Shown here: one piece after another, positions 8,770-16,727 of the stretch | Position numbering within the stretch: the first letter of the stretch is position 1 | How the letters are laid out: each line of letters starts with the position of its first letter | Assembly: GCF_014873915.1 (NCBI RefSeq) | Contig: NZ_JADBEJ010000005.1 | Span: 1,116,001-1,180,000 of the forward strand | DNA length: 64,000 bases | Source: Amycolatopsis roodepoortensis | GTDB taxonomy: Bacteria; Actinomycetota; Actinomycetes; Mycobacteriales; Pseudonocardiaceae | Reading direction: 5' to 3' | Made by a program: the position numbers and the translations under genes | Notes under the pieces: generated by a model | Told to the model about the DNA's origin: nothing | Database searches by the model: none | The model's input: the letters and a program-made list of their open reading frames with translations, nothing else

Positions 8770-9791
8770 ACGTCCTGGTCGCGAGGATGGACAACCTCGG
8801 CGACGTCCTGCTCGCCGGACCCTGCGTCCGCGCGGTCGCGGCCGGGGCGGACCGGGTGGTCCTGCTGACCGGGCCGCGGGGCCGCGCCGCGGGCGAACTA
8901 CTGCCCGGCGCCGACGAGGTCATCACCTGGTGCGCGCCGTGGATCGACCCCGAGCCGCCGCCGGTCACCCAGGAGGACACCGACGCGCTCGTCCGGCGTT
9001 TGCGCGAGTTCTCCTTCGACGCGGCCTTGATCTTGACGTCGTTCCACCAGTCCCCGCTCCCGCTGGCGCTGCTGCTGCGCCTGGCTGGCGTGCCGTGGAT
9101 CGGCGCGATCAGCGAGGACTACCCCGGGTCGCTGCTGGATCTGCGGCACCGGGTCGAGGGTGATCCGCCGGAGCCGGTCCGGATGCTTTCCCTGGCCGAG
9201 GACGCGGGCTTCTCGTTGCCGGCCGGTGACGACGGCGGCCTCGCCGTCCGCTGGCCTCTGCCGCCGGTGGAGGAACTGGTCGGCGACGAGGACTACGTGG
9301 TCGTCCACCCGGCCGCGTCGGTCCCGGCAAGGCAGCCGTCCGCCGAACGCTCGGCCGCCATCGTGCGGGCGCTGCAAGCCGCCGGGCGCCGCGTCGTCGT
9401 GACCGGCTCGCCGTCGGAAAGCGCGCTGACCGGCCGCGTGGCCGGAAACGCGCTCGATCTCGGCGGCCGCACGGGGCTGGCGGAACTGGCGGCCGTGCTC
9501 GCCGGCGCGGACGTCGTGGTGGCACCGAACACCGGGCCCGCCCATCTCGCGGCCGCCGTCGGGACCCCGGTGGTCTCTCTGTTCGCGCCCGTCGTGCCGG
9601 CGTCCCGGTGGGCGCCCTACGGTGTGCCGTCCGAAGTGCTCGGCGACCAGCACGCGGCCTGCAAGGACAGCCGGGCCCGGGTCTGCCCCGTGCCCGGCCA
9701 TCCGTGCCTGGACCGCCTCGCGCCCGAAGCCGTCGTCGACGCCGTGGCGCGCCTCAGCCGGGTGTGGTCTCGCCGCCCAGCGCGGCGATGA
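8766..9791 (+). CDS. Family 9 glycosyltransferase (heptosyltransferase-like)
   Basis: 341 aa. The GT-B family 9 pattern is present: N-terminal RMDNLGDVLLAGPC, then VVVHPAASVPARQP and the nucleotide-sugar region VVVAPNTGPAHLAAAVGTPVVSLF. Family members transfer heptoses in Gram-negative LPS; in Gram-positive actinomycetes they more often modify natural products or cell-wall glycans, so the sugar is uncertain. The start ATG overlaps the stop of the GT2-HAD fusion. The last 38 bp overlap, in antisense, the end of the convergent SDR gene; both reading frames look genuine there because each protein has a normal length. Confidence 0.82.
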   Translation: MNVLVARMDNLGDVLLAGPCVRAVAAGADRVVLLTGPRGRAAGELLPGADEVITWCAPWIDPEPPPVTQEDTDALVRRLREFSFDAALILTSFHQSPLPLALLLRLAGVPWIGAISEDYPGSLLDLRHRVEGDPPEPVRMLSLAEDAGFSLPAGDDGGLAVRWPLPPVEELVGDEDYVVVHPAASVPARQPSAERSAAIVRALQAAGRRVVVTGSPSESALTGRVAGNALDLGGRTGLAELAAVLAGADVVVAPNTGPAHLAAAVGTPVVSLFAPVVPASRWAPYGVPSEVLGDQHAACKDSRARVCPVPGHPCLDRLAPEAVVDAVARLSRVWSRRPARR

Positions 9792-10608
9792 CCTCGCCGC
9801 TGTAGTACGACGAAAGCCGGTTGGACGCCAGGAAGACGTACGACGGCGCGAGGTCGTCGGGATGCGCCGCCCGCTCGAACGGGACCTGGAGGCCGAACTT
9901 CTCCACCTTCTCGGGCGGGAAGGTCGACGGGATCAGCGGTGTCCACACCGGACCGGGCGCGACGCAGTTGATCCGGACGCCGCGATCGGCCAGTGCCTGC
10001 GCCATCGCGTAGGTCCAGGCGTGCACGGCGCCCTTGGTCGCGGAGTAGTCGATCAAAGATTTGTTGCCCCGCAGGCCGTTCACCGAGCCGGTGTTGATGA
10101 TGACCGAGCCCTCACCCAGATGGGGCAACGCGGCGTTGGTCACCCGGAAGAAGCTGTGGATGTTCACGTCGAACGTGTGGGTCCACTGCTCGTCGGTGAG
10201 CTCTTCGGGGCTGTCGACCGGCCACTGCGTGGCGACGTTGTTGACCAGGATGTCCAGGCCGCCCAGGTCCTTCACGGTCCGGTTCACGATCTCGCGGCAC
10301 TGCGCCGCCTCCGCGAGATCACCCGGCAGGAGGAGGCACTCGCGCCCTTCAGCGCGTACGCGTTCCTCGGTGTACTTCGCGTCTTCGTGCTCGTTGAGGT
10401 AGGCGATCGCCACGTCGGCGCCTTCCTTCGCGAAGGCGATGGCGACCGCGCGGCCGATCCCGGAGTCACCGCCGGTGATCAACGCGCGTTTGCCCGCCAG
10501 CAGCTCGCGGCCTTCGTAATCCTCCATGGAGTCGCGAGGCGGCGGGTCCATTTTCGATGTCACGCCCGGCGGTTCCTGCTGCTGCGGCGGCCGTAACTTG
10601 TCTGCCAT
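9754..10608 (-). CDS. SDR oxidoreductase of the general-stress (YghA/YdaD-like) group
   Basis: NAD(P)-dependent short-chain dehydrogenase of 284 aa. After a Pro/Gln-rich N-terminal extension of about 35 residues, typical of this group, come the cofactor motif TGGDSGIGRAVA, NNVAT, and the catalytic Ser with YSATK (YxxxK). Relatives are annotated as general stress or osmotic-shock oxidoreductases of unknown substrate. The ATG at 10608 is preceded by GGGAGGGAAA; the longer frame to 10716 runs into a hairpin repeat and is rejected. A stress-sigma-like promoter stands 35 bp upstream. The 3' end overlaps the convergent glycosyltransferase by 38 bp. Confidence 0.87.
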   Translation of the reverse strand: MADKLRPPQQQEPPGVTSKMDPPPRDSMEDYEGRELLAGKRALITGGDSGIGRAVAIAFAKEGADVAIAYLNEHEDAKYTEERVRAEGRECLLLPGDLAEAAQCREIVNRTVKDLGGLDILVNNVATQWPVDSPEELTDEQWTHTFDVNIHSFFRVTNAALPHLGEGSVIINTGSVNGLRGNKSLIDYSATKGAVHAWTYAMAQALADRGVRINCVAPGPVWTPLIPSTFPPEKVEKFGLQVPFERAAHPDDLAPSYVFLASNRLSSYYSGEVIAALGGETTPG

Positions 10609-10642
10609 CGGTTTCCCTCCCGTCGGGTGCTTTCGCAGAGGG

Positions 10643-10668
10643 TTACCCGAATGGCCGCTTTCTCGAAC
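10643..10668 (-). promoter_or_regulatory. Predicted stress-sigma promoter of the SDR gene
   Basis: Minus strand: GTTC, 16 bp, GGGTAA. The -10 fits; the -35 is GTTC rather than GTTT or GNNT, so it is weaker than the katE site. Confidence 0.35.
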
Positions 10669-10697
10669 ATGCCCGGTCCCGGTCCCGGCCGAGCGTT

Positions 10698-10744
10698 GCG
10701 AGAGCCACTTTCGCAACGTTCAAGGTTGCGAAAGTGGCTTTCGC
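10698..10744. repeat. Intergenic hairpin, GCGAAAGCCACTTTCGC family
   Basis: Two 20-bp arms (10698-10717 and 10725-10744) with one mismatch around a 7-nt loop. Each arm is itself a small palindrome (GCGAAAG, 3 nt, CTTTCGC), so several foldings are possible. Copies of the same family occur at 37427, 38782, 52581 and 52675. The copy lies upstream of the SDR gene and downstream of the oxygenase gene, both leftward. Confidence 0.8.
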
Positions 10745-10769
10745 ATCACGGCCGATGCGCGGTTTCGCG

Positions 10770-10926
10770 TGATTGGACGGACGACACGCGTGATCAGATG
10801 GACGACACGTGTGTCCAGACGGACGACTCGCGACGACTCCGGGCCGAGGGCGTGTCGTCCGCTCAATCACGCGTGTCGTCCGTCCAATCACGCGTGTCGT
10901 CCGTCCAGACACACGTGACGTCCATC
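10770..10926. repeat. Array of about seven 21-bp units arranged as a giant imperfect inverted repeat
   Basis: Units close to ATTGGACGGACGACACGCGT occur about three times on the plus strand (10770-10833) and about four times on the minus strand (10848-10926), separated by a short GC-rich loop. Together with the neighbouring hairpin this fills the 348-bp gap 10609-10956, in which I see no gene. It has no CRISPR-like unique spacers. A second array with a related core (CGCGTGATTG) is at 44751. Its function is unknown; a transcription terminator or nucleoid-protein target is possible. Confidence 0.7.
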
Positions 10927-10956
10927 CGGGCACGCCGCGACCGCGGGCAGGAAGGC

Positions 10957-11967
10957 TCAGTGCACCCGCCGGTCCTCAGCCGTCCCCCGGTACCGGATCG
11001 TCCACAGGCTGCGCCGGATGTACGTGCGCTGCAGCCACCGGTCCCGCCCGTTGTGCCGCGCGAAGAACTGCGACCGCGCGTGCAGGCCCTTCCGGTTGTT
11101 GATCAGCAGCGCCGTCCCCGGCTCCAGCTTGACCTGATGGGCGACCTCGCGGCAGACCCGCTGCAGCTCCTCCAGCGCCTGTTCCGCCTCGACGGTCTCC
11201 CCCACCACACCGTTGGCCGAGATCGCCACCTCCGGCGATTCCGCCGGCCCGGAGATGACCGCCACGAGGTCGGAGAGCACGTCGGCCCCCATGGCCACGT
11301 CACGCACGTAGCTGCCGGGCGCGTTGAGCCGGAAGAGCGGGCGACGGAGGACGTCGAGCACCTCGGGATCCAGCGCGGCCGAGATGTCCCTGCCGTCGGC
11401 GTAGTAGGTGACGGCCTCCTTGTTCCCGTCCTGGCGGACGCAGTTCAGCACCAGAAAGTCCGGATTGGACACGTCATACCGGCCGAGGGCGTCGTGCACG
11501 ATGTCGTTGTGGAAGTTCAGGAAGACGTGCGAGCTCTGGTTCGTCTGGCTCCGCGCCCCCGCCGACACCGGGACGACGTCGTGCACGAGCCGCCCGCTCT
11601 TCTCCGTGGTAAACCCGACGGGCTCGCCGAGCAGCTGGCTCAGTCCCAAAAGGACGGTCTCGGCGACGAACGTCTTCTTGTCCTTGCTGGGTTCGCCGTC
11701 GATCGGCGTCTCCGGCAGTTCCGGGTCCACCGGCAGGTTGCGCACAAGCGCGACGCCGGGGGTGTCGACGTGCCTGCCGAAGTCCAGGATCGTCTGCAGC
11801 TGCTCGATCGGCAGCTTCGAGAACGCGACGCGGAGCATCGCCAGCGAGCGGTCGATGTCGTCGACGGGATTCGGGAAGGACCGCAGGTCGCTCCCGATGG
11901 TGTCCCGGACTTCGTCGTCGAGGACGACCTCGGCGAAGGTGCTGATTAGGGTTTCCTTGCTGGTCAT
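10957..11967 (-). CDS. Clavaminate-synthase-like Fe(II)/2-oxoglutarate oxygenase
   Basis: 336 aa. It resembles the CAS/VioC/AsnO group that hydroxylates free or activated amino acids (Arg, Asn, Orn and others), usually at the beta carbon. Candidate metal ligands are H153 and D155 (FHND) and the distal H296 (KGLHARSQF); Arg 310 or 314 would hold 2-oxoglutarate. A role as amino-acid hydroxylase is inferred from the family; the substrate is not known. It is the last gene of the leftward tailoring operon and its ATG overlaps the antiporter stop (ATGA). A new hydroxyl made here could be the acceptor for the carbamoyltransferase of the same operon. Confidence 0.8.
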   Translation of the reverse strand: MTSKETLISTFAEVVLDDEVRDTIGSDLRSFPNPVDDIDRSLAMLRVAFSKLPIEQLQTILDFGRHVDTPGVALVRNLPVDPELPETPIDGEPSKDKKTFVAETVLLGLSQLLGEPVGFTTEKSGRLVHDVVPVSAGARSQTNQSSHVFLNFHNDIVHDALGRYDVSNPDFLVLNCVRQDGNKEAVTYYADGRDISAALDPEVLDVLRRPLFRLNAPGSYVRDVAMGADVLSDLVAVISGPAESPEVAISANGVVGETVEAEQALEELQRVCREVAHQVKLEPGTALLINNRKGLHARSQFFARHNGRDRWLQRTYIRRSLWTIRYRGTAEDRRVH

Positions 11968-13373
11968 GGTGTCCTATCCACTTTCCGCCGCCGCTGGACC
12001 GGCGGTCTCGTCTTGAACTTGGCGATGAGACTGAGTGCGGGGGCGGTCGCGATCGTCGACACGAGCGTCATGATCACGAGCATCGCGAACACCGCCGGGC
12101 TGATCACCTTCAGTTGGAGGCCGACGTTGAGCACCACCAGTTCCGTCAGCCCCCGGCAGTTCATGAGCGCCCCGAGCGACAGCGATTCGCGCCAGCCGAC
12201 CCCGGTCAGCCGGGCTGCCGTGGTGCTGCCCACCCATTTCCCGAACACCGCCACCGCCGTGATCACCACGGTCCACAGCCACAGCGAGCCGGAGCCGAGC
12301 AGGCCGAACTCGGTGTGCAGCCCGGTGTAGGCGAAGAACAGCGGCAGCAGCAGCGTCAGAGTGACACTGCCGAGCTTCCCGGCCGCGCGGGCGACGACCG
12401 GATCGTTCCTCGGCGCGATCACCCCGAAGAGGAAGGCGCCGAAGATCGCGTGGATGCCGATCTCGTTGGTGGCCAGCGCCGACAGCATGATCCCGCCGAG
12501 CAGGATCGCGAGCACCGCGGACTCCGGCACGCGGGCGAGCGCCTTCGCGAGCAGCGGCCGGACGACGTAGAGCATCACCACGACGAACACCAGGGTCAGC
12601 CCGACGGTCAGGAACACCTCCGACGGTGACCCGCCCTGACTGACGGCGACCACGACGGCCAGGAGGCACCACGCGGCGACGTCGTCGACGGCGGCACACG
12701 TGAGCGCCAGCGCCCCCAGTGGCGTCTTCGACAGGCCGCGGTCGGTCAGGATCCGCGCCAGCACCGGGAACGCCGTCACGCTCATGGAGACCGCGATGAA
12801 CAGCCCGAAAGCGAGGAAGCCGACGTCACCGCCGAAGGTCGGGTACATGCCGAGCGCGAGCACGATGCCGCAGACCATCGGCAGCGCGATGCTGACCTGG
12901 CTGACCGTCACCGCGGTGAACCCGCGCCTCCGCACCGCGCCGAGATCGATCTCCGAACCGACCAGGTACATGAAGAAGATCAGGCCCAGCTGCGAAAGGA
13001 TGTTGATCGCCGAGACCACCCCGCCGGGGAACAGCCAGCCGAACGCGCCGGGCCAGACGAGCCCGAACAGCGAGGGCCCCAGCAGGATGCCGGCGACGAT
13101 CTCGCCGATCACCGCGGGCTGGCCGAGCCGCCGGGCCAGGACGCCCGCCAGGTAGCACGCGCCGAGGATCACCGGCAGCGCGACCAGCAGGCGCGCGTAG
13201 GTGTCGGGCCCGCCGCCCGCGGCCTTGGCACCCGTGCTCGCGACGGGCGCGTAGGCCGACCCCAGGCCGAGCACCACGACGACGACCACCGCCGGAACCG
13301 CGATCAACGCCGTCCCGACGACGATCCGGCGCAGCGTGGTGCGCCCGCCCCGGTCCCGCACAGCCGAATCCAT
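11964..13373 (-). CDS. Cation/proton antiporter (CPA2, KefB-like)
   Basis: 469 aa integral membrane protein with about 12-13 hydrophobic segments. It shows GEIVAGILLGPSLFG in the N-terminal repeat and the ion-binding pair in ALTCAAVDDVAAW, where two adjacent Asp residues suggest the electrogenic type. The family exchanges Na+ or K+ for protons. The gene is embedded between the DDAH-like and oxygenase genes (12-bp gap and ATGA overlap), so it most likely contributes to self-protection or to driving export of the cluster product; that is inference. The cell location is the cytoplasmic membrane. Confidence 0.85.
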   Translation of the reverse strand: MDSAVRDRGGRTTLRRIVVGTALIAVPAVVVVVVLGLGSAYAPVASTGAKAAGGGPDTYARLLVALPVILGACYLAGVLARRLGQPAVIGEIVAGILLGPSLFGLVWPGAFGWLFPGGVVSAINILSQLGLIFFMYLVGSEIDLGAVRRRGFTAVTVSQVSIALPMVCGIVLALGMYPTFGGDVGFLAFGLFIAVSMSVTAFPVLARILTDRGLSKTPLGALALTCAAVDDVAAWCLLAVVVAVSQGGSPSEVFLTVGLTLVFVVVMLYVVRPLLAKALARVPESAVLAILLGGIMLSALATNEIGIHAIFGAFLFGVIAPRNDPVVARAAGKLGSVTLTLLLPLFFAYTGLHTEFGLLGSGSLWLWTVVITAVAVFGKWVGSTTAARLTGVGWRESLSLGALMNCRGLTELVVLNVGLQLKVISPAVFAMLVIMTLVSTIATAPALSLIAKFKTRPPVQRRRKVDRTP

Positions 13374-13385
13374 CGAGTTCTCTCC

Positions 13386-14198
13386 CTAACCGGCACGCAG
13401 TTCCAGCGTGCAGCACTTGACGCTGCCGCCCGCCTTCAGCAATTCGGACAGGTCGGCACCGATCGGTTCGAAGCCGTGTTCCCGCAGCCGCGCGGTCAGC
13501 TCGGTGGCCGCCTGCGGGAGCACGACGTGCTTGCCGTCGGAAACGGCGTTGAGCCCGAACACGGCGGCGTCGCTCTCGGAGGCCAGGATCGCGTCGGGAT
13601 ACAGCTCCTTCAGCAGCAGAAGGCTTTCCTCGGAGAACGCGCCCGGGTAGTACATGACGGTGTCCTCGTCGAGGACGGCGAGCGCGGTGTCGAGGTGGTA
13701 GTACCGCGGGTCGATCAGCGTCAGCCTGGTCACCGGACGGCCGAAGAACTCGCGCGATTCGTTGTGCGCCTCCGGGTTCGTGCGGAACCCGGTCCCGGCG
13801 AGGATCGTCTTCCCGGCGACGAGGTAGTCGCCCTCCCCCTCGTTGACCCACTGCGCCTGCCGCACGTAGCGATATCCGTTGTCCCGGAACCATTTCAGGT
13901 ACGCGACGGATTCGCCGGCGCGTTGCACGTGATGGAAGCGCGCGACGAGCACCTGCCCGTCGACCACGGTGGCGCCGTTGGCCGCGAACACCATGTCGGG
14001 CAGTCCGGGCAGCGGATCGAGCAGCTCGACACGATGGCCCAGATCGACGTACAGATCGCGCAGCCATTCCCACTGGGCGATGGCCAGCTCGGTGTCCGTC
14101 GGTTTCTTCGGGTCCATCCAGGGATTGATCGAGTACTCGACGTCGAAGTACGTCGGTCTGACCATCAGGTAGTGCCGTTGGGTGGCAGTCCGTGACAC
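13386..14198 (-). CDS. DDAH-like guanidino-group hydrolase (amidinotransferase superfamily)
   Basis: 270 aa, the normal length of actinobacterial dimethylarginine dimethylaminohydrolases, which hydrolyse methylated arginines to citrulline. Motifs: MVFAANG, the His region YYHLDTALAVL, and the nucleophile Cys in GGSVKCCTLEL near the C-terminus. Amidinotransferases of the same fold are longer (over 330 aa), so I prefer a hydrolase. In this cluster it might remove or alter a guanidino group on an arginine-derived building block. A GTG start at 14198 follows GGAGGAA closely. It sits 18 bp after the ATP-grasp stop in the same operon. Confidence 0.78.
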   Translation of the reverse strand: MSRTATQRHYLMVRPTYFDVEYSINPWMDPKKPTDTELAIAQWEWLRDLYVDLGHRVELLDPLPGLPDMVFAANGATVVDGQVLVARFHHVQRAGESVAYLKWFRDNGYRYVRQAQWVNEGEGDYLVAGKTILAGTGFRTNPEAHNESREFFGRPVTRLTLIDPRYYHLDTALAVLDEDTVMYYPGAFSEESLLLLKELYPDAILASESDAAVFGLNAVSDGKHVVLPQAATELTARLREHGFEPIGADLSELLKAGGSVKCCTLELRAG

Positions 14199-14216
14199 GC
14201 TTCCTCCACGCGGAAT

Positions 14217-15476
14217 TCAGTGCTGTTTCTGGGTTTCGGAGAGTTTGACCTCGATCTTCCCGGCCAGGTCGTTCGCGTTGCGCATGGCTTCGTCGAAGGA
14301 CGCTCCCAGCGCGCCGATGCCGCCGAAGATGTTGTTGCCGAGCGGCGGACGCTTGATCAAATCACCCGGTTTGGCGAAGATCTTGAGGTAGTACAAGGAG
14401 TCCGATTCGTTCACCGCGGGCGGGACGTCGATCGAGGCGATCACGCCGCCGGGGCAGATCAGGCACATCGCGGCGGTGTGCAGCCCGGTCGGGCTGAAGT
14501 GCCGGACGTCCGGCCGCACGCCGCGGGAGACGTCCATGAGTCCCTTGATCGGGTCGTATCCGGCCGAAAGCCGCGCCATATGGTCGAGTCCCCCGCCGCC
14601 GGGCCGGACGGCGATCTCCAGCAGGAACGGTTTGCCCTGGTGGAACCGGACTTCGGCGTGCAGCGCGCCCCGCGTGAGCCCCTGCGCCCGCACTCCGGCG
14701 GCGACCACCGCGTGGACTTCGGCCACCTGCCCGGCGGTGAGCGACGTGGGCGCGTGGTGCACGTCGTCGTCGAAGGTCTCCCCCTCCGACGTCACCCTGT
14801 CCACAATGGACCCTAGGTAGACCTCGTCGTCCCAGGCCACCGCTTCGATGAGATGCTCGTGACCGTCCAGAAAGGACTCGACGAGCAGGCCGTGCGGGCC
14901 GAGATCCAGCCCTTCGGCCTCCATGTTGTACCAGGACATCCCGTCGATGCCTTCGCGCGCCTGTGCGTACCGCTCCCTCATCTTCTCTTCGTCGTCCACC
15001 CGGAAGACGAAGTTGCTGGCCGCGCCGAGGGTCGGCTTGAGGATCACCGGATAGCCGAAGTCCTCGGCCGCTTGAAGGGCCGAATCGAGGTCTTCGACGA
15101 ACCGGAAGTCCGGATGCGCGGCACCGCCCTTTTCGTGCGCCTGCCGCATGATCAGCTTGTTCCGGCTGGTCCGCGCCGCGTCCACGCCGATTCCGGGCAG
15201 GCCGAGCGCTTCGGCCACCGCGGCGACCAGGACCACGCCGGACTCGGAAAAGGTGAGCACACCGTCGAAGGATTCCTCCGCGTGCCAGGCCTTCGCGTGC
15301 CGGATCAGGTCGTCGATGTGGTTGCTGCCGGCGATCCGGTAGCGCTCGGACGGCCAGAGATCCTCGGTCCCGATCCCGTTGAGCACGTACAGCACCCCGC
15401 CGAAGTCCTCGATCTGCTGATACCGGGGCAGGTAGTAGTAGGAGTTCTGGCTGGCTTCCAGCGCGAGCAGTTTCAC
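14217..15476 (-). CDS. ATP-grasp ligase (amino-acid ligase-like), first of three
   Basis: 419 aa carboxylate-amine ligase that would activate an acid as acyl phosphate and join it to an amine. ATP-grasp elements: ILKPTLGAASNFVFR (phosphate-binding lysine and loop), VESFLDGHEH, and the metal-binding LLEIAVRPGGGGLDHM. It belongs with BacD/carnosine-synthase-like ligases by pattern. The GTG start at 15476 overlaps the flavin oxidase stop (GTGA). The open frame to 15638 is antisense shadow of the neighbour. With two further ATP-grasp genes at 25566 and 33273 and no NRPS, peptide or amide bonds in the product are probably made by these enzymes. Confidence 0.85.
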   Translation of the reverse strand: MKLLALEASQNSYYYLPRYQQIEDFGGVLYVLNGIGTEDLWPSERYRIAGSNHIDDLIRHAKAWHAEESFDGVLTFSESGVVLVAAVAEALGLPGIGVDAARTSRNKLIMRQAHEKGGAAHPDFRFVEDLDSALQAAEDFGYPVILKPTLGAASNFVFRVDDEEKMRERYAQAREGIDGMSWYNMEAEGLDLGPHGLLVESFLDGHEHLIEAVAWDDEVYLGSIVDRVTSEGETFDDDVHHAPTSLTAGQVAEVHAVVAAGVRAQGLTRGALHAEVRFHQGKPFLLEIAVRPGGGGLDHMARLSAGYDPIKGLMDVSRGVRPDVRHFSPTGLHTAAMCLICPGGVIASIDVPPAVNESDSLYYLKIFAKPGDLIKRPPLGNNIFGGIGALGASFDEAMRNANDLAGKIEVKLSETQKQH

Positions 15477-16624
15477 GACACACCTCGCAGGGCAGGACGG
15501 ATCGGGTGGACACCGCCCGCTCGCACGAGCGGCCGGTCGAGCGGTTCGAGCCCGGTCGGGACCGGGCCGGCGCCGGTCAGGCGCGCGGCGAGGGACCGGG
15601 CGATCAGCGGGGCGAACTTGAACGACGAGCCGCCGCACGCCGCGTAGGTCAGCACCCGGTCGCCGAGGACGGCGAGCATCGGGCCGAGGGTGGAGCGCCG
15701 GGCCAGGTAGTGACAGTCCCGGGTGTCGACCAGCCAGTCCCGGCGGAACCCCGGGATCAGCGTGGCGAACGTGTCGATCAGGTGCTCACGCCACCACGAG
15801 GGCACCGTGGCGCCGCCGATCTCGTCGACGACGCGGCACGCGCTCGCGGCGCTGAGCTTCAACGGCGTCCCGGCGACGGGCGGCACCAGCCACGCGCCCC
15901 CGTCCGAGCCGAGCGACGTGATCGCCGGGGTCGCGGCCCACGCGGCGGCGTCGGTGGGCGGGACGTCGCAGTAGAGCATCGTCTGCCGGTGCAGCACGAG
16001 TTCCCGGGACAGCGCGGGGGCCAGCAGCTCGCGCGACCAGGGGCCCGCCGCCACCAGGACGGCGTCACCGCGGAGGGTCTCGCCGTCTGCCAACCGGACC
16101 TCGGCCCGGTCGGCGTCGATCCCGGTCACCTTGCGATGCGGATGGAGTTCCGCGTTCGCGTGCCACCGCAACCGGGTGGCGCACGCGGTCAGGACACGAT
16201 CGGCGAGCAGGACCCCGGCCTGCGACTCGAAGACCGCGTCCGTCCCCGAGACGAACCCGGCGTGCGGGAATTCCACGGCGAGTTCGTCCGCGCCGAGGAC
16301 TTCGGCCTTCGATCCGGCCGCCGTCAAGAGATCCCGCGCTGCCTCGGGCGCCGGAAGCGCGGTGAGCGCTCCGACCTGTTCGTAGAACGACGTGGACAGC
16401 CGGTTTTCGAGTTCGATCCACGCGTGATGCGCGCCGACGGCGGCCGCTGTGGTGGCCGGGTCGCCGGTATGCAACGCGCGCAGCACGCGGTGCCGGTCGA
16501 ACGAGGTCGCGCCGGAGAACGGGATGTCCGCCTGGTCGGCGATCACCACTTCGTGCCCGGCGGACACGCATTCCAGCGCGGTCAGCAGCGCGATGACGCC
16601 ACCGCCCGCGAACACGACTCGCAT
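15473..16624 (-). CDS. DAO-family FAD-dependent amine/amino-acid oxidase
   Basis: 383 aa. An N-terminal FAD Rossmann motif (FAGGGVIALLTALE) and a D-amino-acid-oxidase-type body, with VLVAAGPWSRELL and a C-terminal YAACGGSSFKFAP. Family members oxidise the C-N bond of secondary amines or amino acids (sarcosine, glycine). In hydrazine pathways, flavin oxidases of this kind are thought to cleave the lysine part from the lysine-hydrazino adduct; I infer a similar role here. The ATG at 16624 follows GGAGGGGG. It lies 103 bp after the carbamoyltransferase with a hairpin between, and overlaps the following ATP-grasp gene. Confidence 0.82.
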   Translation of the reverse strand: MRVVFAGGGVIALLTALECVSAGHEVVIADQADIPFSGATSFDRHRVLRALHTGDPATTAAAVGAHHAWIELENRLSTSFYEQVGALTALPAPEAARDLLTAAGSKAEVLGADELAVEFPHAGFVSGTDAVFESQAGVLLADRVLTACATRLRWHANAELHPHRKVTGIDADRAEVRLADGETLRGDAVLVAAGPWSRELLAPALSRELVLHRQTMLYCDVPPTDAAAWAATPAITSLGSDGGAWLVPPVAGTPLKLSAASACRVVDEIGGATVPSWWREHLIDTFATLIPGFRRDWLVDTRDCHYLARRSTLGPMLAVLGDRVLTYAACGGSSFKFAPLIARSLAARLTGAGPVPTGLEPLDRPLVRAGGVHPIRPALRGVS

Positions 16625-16669
16625 GGTCTTCCCCCTCCGGGCGAGACTTCGTTCGGGCAGCACGAGGTA

Positions 16670-16702
16670 CCCGGATGCCACTGCTGGGTGGTGGCATCCG
16701 GG
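16670..16702 (-). other. Hairpin between carbamoyltransferase and flavin oxidase genes
   Basis: Perfect 12-bp arms (16670-16681 and 16691-16702, CCCGGATGCCAC and its complement) around a 9-nt loop. It is not followed by a T-run on the minus strand. It could be an attenuator or a processing site that sets relative levels inside the operon. Confidence 0.55.
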
Positions 16703-16727
16703 CCTTACCCCCGTCGGGCAAGGTTTC

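Noticed and set aside
10770..10926. Possible CRISPR array
   Set aside because: Units are back to back or inverted, no unique spacers of constant length and no cas genes.
13386..14198. Glycine amidinotransferase
   Set aside because: At 270 aa it has the length of DDAH-type hydrolases, not of the longer amidinotransferases.
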